Under the pieces are notes generated by a model. That model had not been told where the DNA came from. It was given only the letters and a program-made list of their open reading frames with translations, and made no database searches. From Rickettsiales bacterium (GTDB lineage: Bacteria; Pseudomonadota; Alphaproteobacteria; Rs-D84; CACZYB01): DNA of 11,424 nt. Numbering within the stretch: the stretch's first letter is position 1; each line of letters begins with the position of its first letter. Location of the stretch: positions 1 through 11,424 of the forward strand of contig JAISNH010000110.1 in assembly GCA_031276335.1 (NCBI GenBank), in the 5' to 3' direction. Both the position numbers and the translations under genes were made by a program. Of this stretch, positions 1 through 6,796 are shown one piece after another.

Positions 1-624
1 GACTACGGTGTCGTTTATCGAATATCCCGCCAGCGTCAGGAGCGCGGCCAGCGTCGTCAGGTCGAATTCGAACCCGGCCGCAGCCAGCATGGCCAGAGCG
101 AGTATGACGTCGTGGGTCAGCGATATTATGGAGCCGGCCGCGAACGGCAGCTCGAACCTGAGTCCGATATAAAGCGATATGGCGAGTATGGAGAGGAGCA
201 CGGCGATGATCCCGTTGCGGACAAGGTCGGCTCCGACCTTCGGCCCGACGATCTGCGTGTTCCTGTATTCGACCGCGTCGCCCAGGATTTTTTTGACCTC
301 GGCCAGATCGTCGGCTATCTCCGTTTCGCTTTTTCCGCGCTGGGCCAGGTATATCGAGGCTATGTCGCCGGCCTCCCCCTGGGCCTGTATGGCGGGCGAA
401 AATTCGTCCAGCTGCCGGCGCAGGCCTTCGACGTCCGCGCGTCCCTGCGTCTGCACCTCGAGGAGCACGCCGCCGGAAAAGTCGATGCCGTAATTCAGGC
501 TTTTCGTGGCGAGTATGAATATCGAGACGAGCGTGGCCGCGGCCGCGATGCTCGCGAACAGCATCCTGTGCCGCATGATCCTGAAATTCGTCTGTATCGG
601 AATTAGTTTTACAAGCTTGAACAT
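1..624 (-). CDS. secF: Protein translocase subunit SecF (N-terminal part, runs off left edge)
   Basis: SecF is an inner-membrane partner of SecD; the pair uses the proton gradient to help SecYEG complete protein export. Reading the minus strand from ATG at 622-624 gives 208 codons with no stop to the window edge. A first membrane segment lies near residues 21-40. It is followed by the family motif GIDFSGG (46-52), a periplasmic domain, the motif IVGPKVG (125-131), further membrane helices from about 138 onward, and LAGYSINDTVV at the edge. These are diagnostic SecF motifs. The N-terminus (MFKLVKLIP) resembles alphaproteobacterial SecF. The start is supported by AAGGGG a few bases upstream. 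The gene lies 9 bp after gatC and is probably cotranscribed with it. No secD is seen upstream, which is the usual place for it. The C-terminal part lies outside the window. Confidence 0.95.
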   Translation of the reverse strand, partial: MFKLVKLIPIQTNFRIMRHRMLFASIAAAATLVSIFILATKSLNYGIDFSGGVLLEVQTQGRADVEGLRRQLDEFSPAIQAQGEAGDIASIYLAQRGKSETEIADDLAEVKKILGDAVEYRNTQIVGPKVGADLVRNGIIAVLLSILAISLYIGLRFELPFAAGSIISLTHDVILALAMLAAAGFEFDLTTLAALLTLAGYSINDTVV

Positions 625-633
625 TTTAGCCCC

Positions 634-927
634 TTATTCTATTATTTTCGGAACCGTGAAATATTCGCCGGCGGCGTCCTTCGCGGGTGCGCCGGACAAT
701 ACCTCGTCGCGGGTGTTTTCCGCCCGTATCGTATCCGTGCGCTTGGAAAGCGGATGGTCGGCCGGGCTTGTCATGGGCTCGATACCCTCGACGTCCACCT
801 CGTCCAGGCTTTTTATCCACTCGATCACGCCCTCCAGCTCGGGCAGCATTTCCATGGCCAGCTCGTCGGTCATGCCGATGCGCAGCATGCGGGCGTTTTT
901 CTTCACCTTTTCCTTGGTAAAATACAT
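634..927 (-). CDS. gatC: Aspartyl/glutamyl-tRNA(Asn/Gln) amidotransferase subunit C
   Basis: GatC is the small subunit that stabilises the GatAB amidotransferase, which converts Glu-tRNA(Gln) and Asp-tRNA(Asn) to the amidated forms. The 97-residue product carries family hallmarks: the N-terminal helix with MLRIGMTDE, the segment IEWIKSLDEVDVEGIEPMTSP, then LSGAPAKDAAGEYFTVPKIIE at the end. Its length is normal for the family. An upstream ATG at 966 is open in frame. I chose the ATG at 925-927 because AAGGAAA lies just upstream and because 966 falls at the -10 element of the promoter at 957-986, before the expected transcription start. gatA and gatB are not in the window; the next gene is secF, 9 bp downstream. 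This separation from gatAB differs from the common gatCAB arrangement. Confidence 0.93.
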   Translation of the reverse strand: MYFTKEKVKKNARMLRIGMTDELAMEMLPELEGVIEWIKSLDEVDVEGIEPMTSPADHPLSKRTDTIRAENTRDEVLSGAPAKDAAGEYFTVPKIIE

Positions 928-956
928 TCCGTTTCCTTCGAATTCGTACAGGCTGG

Positions 957-986
957 ATTGTAGCACGCGGGGAATCGGGCAGTCAA
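957..986 (-). promoter_or_regulatory. Promoter for gatC-secF
   Basis: On the minus strand, TTGACT (981-986) and TACAAT (957-962) are separated by 18 bp. Each hexamer matches the sigma-70 consensus at 5 of 6 positions. The expected start of transcription near 950 leaves a leader of about 24 nt before the gatC ATG at 927, with a good ribosome binding site. This excludes the longer gatC frame starting at 966. Confidence 0.7.
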
Positions 987-1004
987 GGGCTTTAGTGCGT
1001 TCAA

Positions 1005-1027
1005 GGCTTATGGCTTGGGAATAAGCC
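1005..1027. repeat. Inverted repeat between the mazG-like gene and gatC
   Basis: GGCTTAT (1005-1011) and ATAAGCC (1021-1027) form a perfect 7-bp inverted repeat around a 9-nt loop. It could fold in RNA downstream of the mazG-like gene. No U-run follows it on either strand, so it is not a typical intrinsic terminator. Its role is unknown. Confidence 0.35.
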
Positions 1028-1053
1028 GTGGAATGCCGCGAAACGGCCGGGTT

Positions 1054-1410
1054 TTACCCTTGGTCTTTCTTTACGAAGGACTCCGGCTTGCCCGGTCCGT
1101 AGCGCTCGATGTTCATCTGCATCTTGTGCGGCACCGCGGTTTCCAGGTCGATCCCGAAGGCCTCGGCGATTGCGGCCAGGTATATGTAGACGTCCGCTAT
1201 TTCGTTTTTGAGCGAGCTGCGGTCGGAATCCGGCAGGGGCGGTTGCTTGCGGAGGTATTCGCGCCTGATGGCGCTAGCGGCTTCGCCGACCTCGCTCGCC
1301 AGCCCGCACAAAAGCTGCATTGGTTCGCTTGAAAAATTCAGGAACGCGCGCTTTTCGACGATATACTTCTGCATGTCGCGCACGGTCATGCCGGTTTTCT
1401 TGTCTTCCAT
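1054..1410 (-). CDS. MazG-like nucleotide pyrophosphohydrolase
   Basis: This 118-residue protein looks like a single-domain member of the all-alpha NTP pyrophosphatase (MazG-like) superfamily. Members hydrolyse nucleoside triphosphates to the monophosphate and pyrophosphate, often cleaning up non-canonical nucleotides. The metal-binding pattern is visible as E40-x-x-E43 in the segment LASEVGEA and E70-x-x-D73 in NEIADVYIYL. The size fits a single MazG fold rather than the two-domain MazG of E. coli. The substrate cannot be told from sequence. The ATG at 1408-1410 follows an excellent ribosome binding site, AAAGGAG, formed by the final codons and stop of the upstream 126-aa gene. The two genes are therefore likely translationally coupled, and this is the last gene of the infA-proS operon. 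Confidence 0.85.
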   Translation of the reverse strand: MEDKKTGMTVRDMQKYIVEKRAFLNFSSEPMQLLCGLASEVGEAASAIRREYLRKQPPLPDSDRSSLKNEIADVYIYLAAIAEAFGIDLETAVPHKMQMNIERYGPGKPESFVKKDQG

Positions 1411-1411
1411 T

Positions 1412-1792
1412 CTATCTCCTTTGGCTGTCCGTGCGCATTATGTCGACCGCCCGCATCAAAGCGGTTTCATAATTCCGGGACATCGTCGCCTTTGCGCCTT
1501 TGCCGGCCGCCATGTCTTTGAATCCGTCGACAATCTTTGCGAACGCGGTCTTGGCCAGTTCCGGATCGAAGTCCCGGTAGAGTGCGAGCTGCCGGTTGTC
1601 GGCGTACAGGGCCAGGGTTTCAAGGGCGCCGTTTTCCATGTTGTTGCCAAGCTCCACCGCGATGTCGCGGTTCTTGTACTCGGCCATGGCCACCGCCGCG
1701 ACGGGGTCGAGTTTCCCGTTCCTAAGTATGTCTATGTTCCAGCGCGGTTTTTTATCGCGGTTGGAGGGGTTATGCCGTTTTATGGGCTTCAT
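1412..1792 (-). CDS. Hypothetical protein of 126 aa in the infA-proS operon
   Basis: I do not recognise this protein. It is soluble by inspection, with no membrane segment or signal peptide. It has a basic N-terminus (MKPIKRHNPSNRDKKPRW) and then a mostly helical, charged body with two alanine-rich helices. The gene is well supported. AAAGGAG lies 7 nt before the ATG at 1790-1792, the frame overlaps the end of proS by 23 bp, and its last codons plus stop form the ribosome binding site of the mazG-like gene one base downstream. Its composition matches the GC-rich neighbours, so it looks resident rather than recently acquired. The context (IF-1, ProRS, nucleotide pyrophosphatase) hints at a translation or nucleotide role, but nothing in the sequence shows a function. 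Confidence 0.75.
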   Translation of the reverse strand: MKPIKRHNPSNRDKKPRWNIDILRNGKLDPVAAVAMAEYKNRDIAVELGNNMENGALETLALYADNRQLALYRDFDPELAKTAFAKIVDGFKDMAAGKGAKATMSRNYETALMRAVDIMRTDSQRR

Positions 1793-3068
1793 GGCCTGCT
1801 CCTTTCGCTATGTCGGTTATCATATCCGCCGCCGCGTCCGTTTTCAATGCGGCGGGCGGCTCCCCCTCTATTCCAGAATATTTCATTTCGACCGTTCCGG
1901 CGGCCAGGTTTTTCTCCGACACTATCGCGCGTATCGGCGCGCCCAGGAGGTCCGCGTTCGCAAATTTCGAGCCCGCCCGGTCGCCGGTCGCATCGATTAT
2001 GGACTCGATCCCGGCTTTTTCCAGCGATTTGTAAAGTTTTTCGGCTAACTCCTTGACCTCGGCCGACTCCCCGATGGATATTATGTGGGCCTTGTACGGA
2101 GCGACTGCAAGGTTGAACACGGCCTTCGCATCCGTTCCGCCCTGCTCCAGCAGGCAGCCGAGCGTGCGGCTGATTCCTATGCCGTAGCAGCCCATTACGG
2201 GGATTTTTTTCTCGCCGTTCTCGTCATTGTAGAAGACCTTCATCGGGCGCGCGTACTTGTCGGACAGGCGGAATATGTTGCCGACTTCGACCCCGCGTGC
2301 CTTGCGGAGCGGCTTGCCGCATTTCGGGCATTCGAGAGCGTCCTCGCCGTTCTTGTCGGCGACTATGGTTTCCTTGTTCGTCCGGTATCCGCAGGCATCG
2401 CAGATGTAGATTGAATCCTCGCCGACCGGGGAAAGCCACTGGAATTCGTGCGAATTCTCGTCCGACATGTCGCCGCCCGGGGCCTCGACGTCGATTACGC
2501 CCGTAAGGCCTATCTTCTTGTAGATTCGGTGGTACGCGGCCCGGATTTCGCCGTATGTCCTGTCCAGGTCCGCCTTGTCCGCGTGGAAGGAATAGGCGTC
2601 CTTCATAAGGAATTCCCGCCCGCGCAACAGGCCGGCGCGCGGCCTAAGCTCGTCCCTGTACTTCGTCTGGAACTGGTACAGTGTGAACGGAAGCTGGCGG
2701 TAACTTTGGATGTTCGTGCGCGCATAGTCGACGACGACCTCCTCGTGGCTTAGGTTGAACGTCATCTCGGTTCCGACGTGCGTCTTGAACTTCAGGAGGA
2801 CGTCGATCTTGTCCCGTCCGGTTTCCTGCCACAGCGATATGGGGGACAGCACCGGCATCAGGATTTCCTGGCACCCTATGGCGTCCAGCTCGCCGCGCAC
2901 TACGGATTCGATGTTGCGTATGGCTTTCCATCCGATGGAGGAGTATGTGTATATGCCCGCCGCGGTCTGGTGTATCCATCCGCCCTTCAGCGACAGGCGG
3001 TGGCCGGAGGTTTCCGCCTCGGCCGGCAGTTCGTACATGCGCTTCAGGAACAGGTTTTCGATTCTCAT
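1770..3068 (-). CDS. proS: Prolyl-tRNA synthetase, short form without the editing insertion
   Basis: ProRS is a class II synthetase that charges tRNA(Pro) with proline in the cytoplasm. The 432-residue product shows motif 1 around residues 65-85, motif 2 around 133-163 (TKYRDELRPRAGLLRGREF, then MKDAYSFH), motif 3 with GIGISR at 296-301, and a C-terminal anticodon-binding domain from about 318. Typical full-length bacterial ProRS is near 570 residues, with an editing domain of roughly 180 residues between motifs 2 and 3. Here that interval is very short. It keeps GGDMSDENSHEF and a pair of CxxC motifs (C223/C226 and C247/C250) that could bind zinc. The start follows AAAGG at a suitable distance. 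infA lies 49 bp upstream and the 126-aa unknown overlaps the end of the gene. Misacylated Ala-tRNA(Pro) would have to be cleared by another protein, if at all. Confidence 0.95.
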   Translation of the reverse strand: MRIENLFLKRMYELPAEAETSGHRLSLKGGWIHQTAAGIYTYSSIGWKAIRNIESVVRGELDAIGCQEILMPVLSPISLWQETGRDKIDVLLKFKTHVGTEMTFNLSHEEVVVDYARTNIQSYRQLPFTLYQFQTKYRDELRPRAGLLRGREFLMKDAYSFHADKADLDRTYGEIRAAYHRIYKKIGLTGVIDVEAPGGDMSDENSHEFQWLSPVGEDSIYICDACGYRTNKETIVADKNGEDALECPKCGKPLRKARGVEVGNIFRLSDKYARPMKVFYNDENGEKKIPVMGCYGIGISRTLGCLLEQGGTDAKAVFNLAVAPYKAHIISIGESAEVKELAEKLYKSLEKAGIESIIDATGDRAGSKFANADLLGAPIRAIVSEKNLAAGTVEMKYSGIEGEPPAALKTDAAADMITDIAKGAGHEAHKTA

Positions 3069-3117
3069 CTCTTATGCCTTTTGGTTTGTTGGGAAGCGGC
3101 GCCAGCCCGTTCGGTTG

Positions 3118-3366
3118 TCACAGCTCTTCTTTGACGGTTCCCTGCCTGTCCTTGTAGCGGAAGGTGATCCGTCCCTTGGAAAGGTCGTAGGGGGTCATCT
3201 CGATGTTGACTATGTCGCCGACCATGACCCAGATTCTGAACTTGCGCATTTTGCCGGATGTGAGGGCCAGCACGGTGTGGCCGTTTTCCAGCTCCACCCT
3301 GAACATGGCGTTGGGAAGCTTTTCCTTCACCGTGCCCTTGAATTCCAGCAATTCCTCTTTTTCCAT
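3118..3366 (-). CDS. infA: Translation initiation factor IF-1
   Basis: IF-1 binds the A site of the 30S subunit during initiation. The 82-residue product is a single S1/OB-fold domain. It carries the signature blocks [37 protein letters not shown] and [16 protein letters not shown], close to alphaproteobacterial IF-1. It is about ten residues longer than the 72-residue E. coli protein because of a short charged C-terminal tail ([10 protein letters not shown]). The ATG at 3364-3366 has AAAGG about 9 nt upstream. It is the first gene of a minus-strand operon with proS, an unknown gene and a mazG-like gene, read from the promoter at 3411-3439. Confidence 0.96.
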   Translation of the reverse strand: MEKEELLEFKGTVKEKLPNAMFRVELENGHTVLALTSGKMRKFRIWVMVGDIVNIEMTPYDLSKGRITFRYKDRQGTVKEEL

Positions 3367-3390
3367 GCAAGCGCCTTTTTTTGTTGTTTT

Positions 3391-3420
3391 TTGCCGTATA
3401 AGTTTCTATATTTATAGAAT
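3391..3420 (+). promoter_or_regulatory. Promoter for the ExeA-like/pgi operon
   Basis: On the plus strand, TTGCCG (3391-3396) lies 18 bp from TAGAAT (3415-3420), with matches of 4 of 6 and 5 of 6 to consensus. Its -10 box overlaps the -10 box of the opposing infA promoter, so the two divergent promoters share one AT-rich core. Confidence 0.45.
3404..3419. repeat. Perfect palindrome in the infA/ExeA-like divergent promoter
   Basis: TTCTATA (3404-3410) and TATAGAA (3413-3419) are perfect inverted arms separated by TT. The palindrome covers the -10 regions of both divergent promoters. It could be an operator, or simply a symmetric AT-rich core serving both. Confidence 0.5.
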
Positions 3421-3439
3421 AAATGTTTTGCAAATGCAA
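3411..3439 (-). promoter_or_regulatory. Promoter for the infA-proS operon
   Basis: On the minus strand, TTGCAT (3434-3439) lies 17 bp from TATAAA (3411-3416). The -10 box matches consensus at 5 of 6 positions and the -35 box only at 3 of 6. The -10 box lies inside the palindrome at 3404-3419. Confidence 0.5.
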
Positions 3440-3459
3440 GGGGATTCAAAGGTCTGGCA

Positions 3460-4422
3460 ATGTCGTACGTGAATTATTTCCATTTCGATGCGCCGCCGTT
3501 TCCGGCGGCCGGCCCCAACAATTACTTCTTTGGGGAAAGAAGGCGCATGGCCGCGGCCTCCGACATAGTCGCCCGCATCCGCGTGTCGCCCGGTATTTAC
3601 GCCGTGATCGGCAGCGCCGGGGTTGGCAAGACGGTACTTTTGAAATCCGTGTGGCGCGAGCTTAGGAACAATGATTGGACTGTTTTCATATCCGCCTCCG
3701 AGCGCACCGACATACTGCGCGCGATGGCCGACGTCCTGATGCCGGATTCGCGGCGCAAGACGACGCCGGACGTGTTTCCCGCGCTGGAAAAGGTTTACCG
3801 GAAGGGGCAGAACGTGGTCGTCCTGATCGACGATGCGGACGGGCTGTCCGCCGCGGCGAAGGTGTGCCTGGCCTCGCTCATCTCCGCCGTGCCGTACATC
3901 CGCGTGGTGCTGTCCGGCGGCCGCGGCCTGAAAAAGCTGCTTGCCGACAGGAAGTTTCCGGCGATGAGGGGGCGTATGGTTGCGGTGTACCGCATACGGC
4001 ATCTGCCGTACTTTTCCGCCGTCCGCTATATAAACGACATCTCGGTCGCGGCGCTGTCGTTGAGCCAGTACAAGAAGGTCATCCCGGTTTCAAGCGCGCT
4101 TGCGATCGCGTTCGCGGCCAACCGCAGCATGCGCAGCATAAACGTGATTGCGACCGCGGCCATCGAGGATGCGTGGAGGAGCGGAGTCAGAAGGGTCGGC
4201 CTGGGGAGCGTTTTGCGAGCCGTCCGCGCCCACTGGGGCATCGCCAGGGAGAACATATACCAGAAGTTCAAGAAGATATTCGCCTATCTGCTGGCGCTCC
4301 TGTCGCTTTACTACGTCGTGAAGATATTCGCCGACCGCAAGGAGCTGATACAGGCAATCGAGGTGCGCCAAAGCATAGAGGAGCAGGAGAAGTCCTTCGA
4401 GGGCATGACTCTTGGGAGCTAG
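3460..4422 (+). CDS. ExeA/GspA-like AAA+ ATPase with a C-terminal membrane anchor
   Basis: The 320-residue protein is an AAA+ ATPase of the ExeA/GspA/MshM kind. The N-terminus YFHFDAPPFPAAGPNNYFF matches the family opening. Walker A is GSAGVGKT (51-58) and Walker B is VVVLIDDAD (119-127). The segment AMRGRMVAVYRIRHLPYF (168-185) corresponds to the arginine-rich stretch before the family's lid region, and NRSMRSIN (221-228) aligns with the usual GG-x-PR-x-IN. A single hydrophobic segment near 273-291 is followed by a short charged, probably helical tail. Aeromonas ExeA carries a peptidoglycan-binding domain after its membrane segment; none is present here. No type II secretion or pilus gene is nearby. 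Its stop codon directly abuts the pgi start. Its substrate and partner are unknown; an envelope role is inferred from the family, the anchor and the downstream CpoB-like gene. Confidence 0.82.
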   Translation: MSYVNYFHFDAPPFPAAGPNNYFFGERRRMAAASDIVARIRVSPGIYAVIGSAGVGKTVLLKSVWRELRNNDWTVFISASERTDILRAMADVLMPDSRRKTTPDVFPALEKVYRKGQNVVVLIDDADGLSAAAKVCLASLISAVPYIRVVLSGGRGLKKLLADRKFPAMRGRMVAVYRIRHLPYFSAVRYINDISVAALSLSQYKKVIPVSSALAIAFAANRSMRSINVIATAAIEDAWRSGVRRVGLGSVLRAVRAHWGIARENIYQKFKKIFAYLLALLSLYYVVKIFADRKELIQAIEVRQSIEEQEKSFEGMTLGS

Positions 4423-6063
4423 ATGAATTTTACGGAAACGCAGGCCTATGCGCGGCTGTTGAGGCACAGGGTTTTTTTAAGCGATGCGACCATGCGCGGC
4501 CTGTTCGAGGCCGATCCGGGGCGCTTTTCTTCGATGAGCGCCTCCGTCGCCGACATAATATTCGACTATTCGAAGAACCTGCTGGATAAGAAAGCCGTCG
4601 GCTACCTTGTCAAAATGGCGGAGCAGATGGAGCTGCCCGGGCGCATAGGGGACATGTTCGACGGCGTGAAGATAAACCGCACGGAGGGGAGGGCCGCGCT
4701 GCATGTCGCGCTCCGCGCCCCCCCGGGCGGAAGGATCATGCTGGGCGGGCGGAACATAGCGGAGGATATTTCCGCGACGTACGAACGCTCGTGCCGGTTT
4801 GCCGAGGATGTGCGCGCTGGCCGGTTCAGGGGCGCGTCCGGCGCCCGGATACTGGACGTCGTCAATATAGGCATAGGCGGCTCGCACCTGGGGCCCCGGT
4901 TTGCGGTCGACGCGCTGAAGGATTTCCGCACGCCCCTGATCGGCTTCCATTTCGTTTCGAACGTCGACGGCGCGGACGTTTCGGACGCGCTCGAGAAGCT
5001 GTCGCCGGAAACGACGCTGTTCATAGTCGCCTCCAAGAGCTTTGCGACGGACGAAACCATGGCGAACGCGGAGGCGTGCCGCCGCTGGCTGGTTGGAAGA
5101 TTGGGGGAGCGCGCGGTGGAGGGTCATTTCGCGGCCATATCGGCGGACGCGAGGGCCGCCGCTGGCTTCGGTGTGGCCAAGGACATGGTCTTCCCGTTCG
5201 GCGGCTATGTCGGCGGGCGGTATTCCATGTGGGGTCCGGTGGGACTGCCGATACTTATCGCCATAGGCCGCGATAATTTCGAAAGATTCCTCAAAGGGGC
5301 GCGCGACGTCGACGCGCATTTCAGGACCGCTCCGCTGGCCTCCAACGTCCCGGTTCTCATGGCCCTTGTTTCCGTGTGGAACATAAATTTCCTGGATATC
5401 GCGGCGGAAGCCGTGCTGCCGTATTCCCGCCGCCTGCGCTATCTGCCGGCATATCTTGGCCAGCTTGTAATGGAAAGCAACGGAAAATCGGTGGACTCGG
5501 ACGGGCGCCCCGTGAAATGGCGCACCTCGCCCGTCGTGTTCGGCGAGGAGGGCACCAACGGGCAGCATTCGTTCTACCAGCTGCTGCACCAGGGCTCGGA
5601 AAAGATGCTGTGCGATTTCATAATTCCGGTGAAGGGCGGGGACGATATGCGGCCGCACCGGACGAAGCTTGTCGCCAACGCCGTCGCGCAGGCCGAGGCG
5701 CTGATGGCCGGCCGCACGAGGGAGGAGGCCCTGGCCGAGATGAGGGAGCTGCGCCTGTCCGCGCCGGACATCGAAAGGGTGCTGCCGTACATGGTTTTCG
5801 GCGGCAGCCGGCCGTCGAACACCTTCCTTATGCGCTCGCTGACGCCGGAAACCTTGGGCGCGCTGGTCGCGCTCTACGAGCACAAGACGTTCGTTGAGGG
5901 CGTGCTGTGGGACATAAATCCGTTCGACCAGTTCGGGGTGGAGCTGGGGAAAAAGCTTGCCGTCCGCATAGCCGAGGATTTGGAAAACAAGGGCGGGGCG
6001 GGGTACGCGCATGACTCGTCGACCTCGGGGCTGATTGAAATAATAAAGGAGCTGAGGGGTTGA
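4423..6063 (+). CDS. pgi: Glucose-6-phosphate isomerase
   Basis: PGI interconverts glucose 6-phosphate and fructose 6-phosphate in glycolysis and gluconeogenesis. The 546-residue product is close to the 549 residues of E. coli PGI. Recognisable blocks are VVNIGIGGSHLGPRFAVDAL near residue 146, the sugar-phosphate-binding stretch VASKSFATDETMANAEA, FPFGGYVGGRYSMWGPVGLP, GEEGTNGQHSFYQLLHQG, and WDINPFDQFGVELGKKLA near the end. By alignment from memory, the catalytic residues E355, H386 and K514 of E. coli correspond to E375, H412 and K510, all present. The ATG immediately follows the TAG of the ATPase gene, with GGGAG overlapping that junction, so translation is probably coupled. A long open frame on the opposite strand is a GC-rich shadow. 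Confidence 0.97.
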   Translation: MNFTETQAYARLLRHRVFLSDATMRGLFEADPGRFSSMSASVADIIFDYSKNLLDKKAVGYLVKMAEQMELPGRIGDMFDGVKINRTEGRAALHVALRAPPGGRIMLGGRNIAEDISATYERSCRFAEDVRAGRFRGASGARILDVVNIGIGGSHLGPRFAVDALKDFRTPLIGFHFVSNVDGADVSDALEKLSPETTLFIVASKSFATDETMANAEACRRWLVGRLGERAVEGHFAAISADARAAAGFGVAKDMVFPFGGYVGGRYSMWGPVGLPILIAIGRDNFERFLKGARDVDAHFRTAPLASNVPVLMALVSVWNINFLDIAAEAVLPYSRRLRYLPAYLGQLVMESNGKSVDSDGRPVKWRTSPVVFGEEGTNGQHSFYQLLHQGSEKMLCDFIIPVKGGDDMRPHRTKLVANAVAQAEALMAGRTREEALAEMRELRLSAPDIERVLPYMVFGGSRPSNTFLMRSLTPETLGALVALYEHKTFVEGVLWDINPFDQFGVELGKKLAVRIAEDLENKGGAGYAHDSSTSGLIEIIKELRG

Positions 6064-6064
6064 A

Positions 6065-6796
6065 ATGAAAAGGATATTCGCGTTTTTGACGGTGTTGTTC
6101 GCGGCCGCCGGCGTGTATGCCCAGGCCGTGGTCGGAGAGGGCGATGCCGCCGCCGGGCTGGAGCGCCGGTTCGGACTTCTGGAGGAATCGATCGCGCGGC
6201 TGACCTCGGAGGTCGAGGAGGCCTCGCATAGGCGGAGGGAGGAGCTTCGTGGCGCGCAGCAGGCGCTCCAGGCCGCGGTGATGCAGTTGCGCGATGCCCT
6301 GTCGGCGGACAGGGAGGAAGCGCAAAGGAGGTTCGCCGCATACGATGCGGAGATAGCGGGGCTGAAAATCGCGCTGAACGCGCTTGCCGTTGAGAACCCC
6401 GGCATAGGTCGCGCCGCCGGGGCTCCGGGCGAGCTTATAGCCGCGCCGTTGTCGGACGGGCCTGTGCCGGAGGAGGCCGCGGAGGATCTGTTGGTGCCGC
6501 CGGCCGTGCCGGAGGGTGCCGATTCCGCCGCGTTCGAGGAGGGGTACGCCCTGTTCGAAAGCGGAAATTACGAAATGGCGGCCGAGAAGTTCGCCGACGG
6601 CATAAAGGAGTTTCCGGCCGGCCACCGCTTCTTCGACAGCGTGTTCTACCTCGGCCTGTCGATGCGGCATGCGGGCAGGGCGGAGGATGCGTGCCGCGCC
6701 TTCGCGGTGGTTGCGGATTCATCCGAGGGGGTGGATCCGGATTTGAAGGAGCGCGCGGCTGCTTCGGCCGCTTCGCTGGAGTGCGCCAAGGAGTGA
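6065..6796 (+). CDS. CpoB/YbgF-like periplasmic coiled-coil and TPR protein
   Basis: The 243-residue product begins with a signal peptide (MKRIFAFLTVLFAAAGVYAQA, cleavage near residue 20). A charged coiled-coil segment follows at about 30-105 (LERRFGLLEESIARLTSEVEE onward), then a Pro/Ala-rich linker to about 150, then a TPR-like C-terminal region (FEEGYALFESGNYEMAAEKF at 157-176, FDSVFYLGLSMRHAGRAEDACRAF at 190-213). This order matches YbgF/CpoB, a periplasmic partner of the Tol-Pal system that in E. coli coordinates peptidoglycan synthesis with outer-membrane constriction. The TPR part is short, about two repeats. The gene usually follows pal; here it starts one base after pgi and overlaps the UDG-like gene. 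The start has a GAGGGG-like site. I infer CpoB-like function from architecture, so the symbol is left open. Confidence 0.75.
   Translation: MKRIFAFLTVLFAAAGVYAQAVVGEGDAAAGLERRFGLLEESIARLTSEVEEASHRRREELRGAQQALQAAVMQLRDALSADREEAQRRFAAYDAEIAGLKIALNALAVENPGIGRAAGAPGELIAAPLSDGPVPEEAAEDLLVPPAVPEGADSAAFEEGYALFESGNYEMAAEKFADGIKEFPAGHRFFDSVFYLGLSMRHAGRAEDACRAFAVVADSSEGVDPDLKERAAASAASLECAKE

Noticed and set aside
112..606. Plus-strand open frames across the first 600 bases
   Set aside because: They are antisense to secF, whose minus-strand product carries clear family motifs.
1005..1027. Inverted repeat as a terminator for the infA-proS operon
   Set aside because: No U-run follows on either strand, so only the repeat itself is reported.
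4477..6405. A 642-codon open frame on the minus strand opposite pgi and cpoB
   Set aside because: It lies wholly antisense to pgi and the start of the CpoB-like gene. It has Arg/His/Ala-rich shadow composition and no recognisable domain; long antisense frames are common in GC-rich genes.
6691..6792. ATG at 6691 as the start of the UDG-like protein
   Set aside because: It would overlap the CpoB-like gene by about 100 bases and add a Gly/Arg-rich shadow sequence absent from the family.
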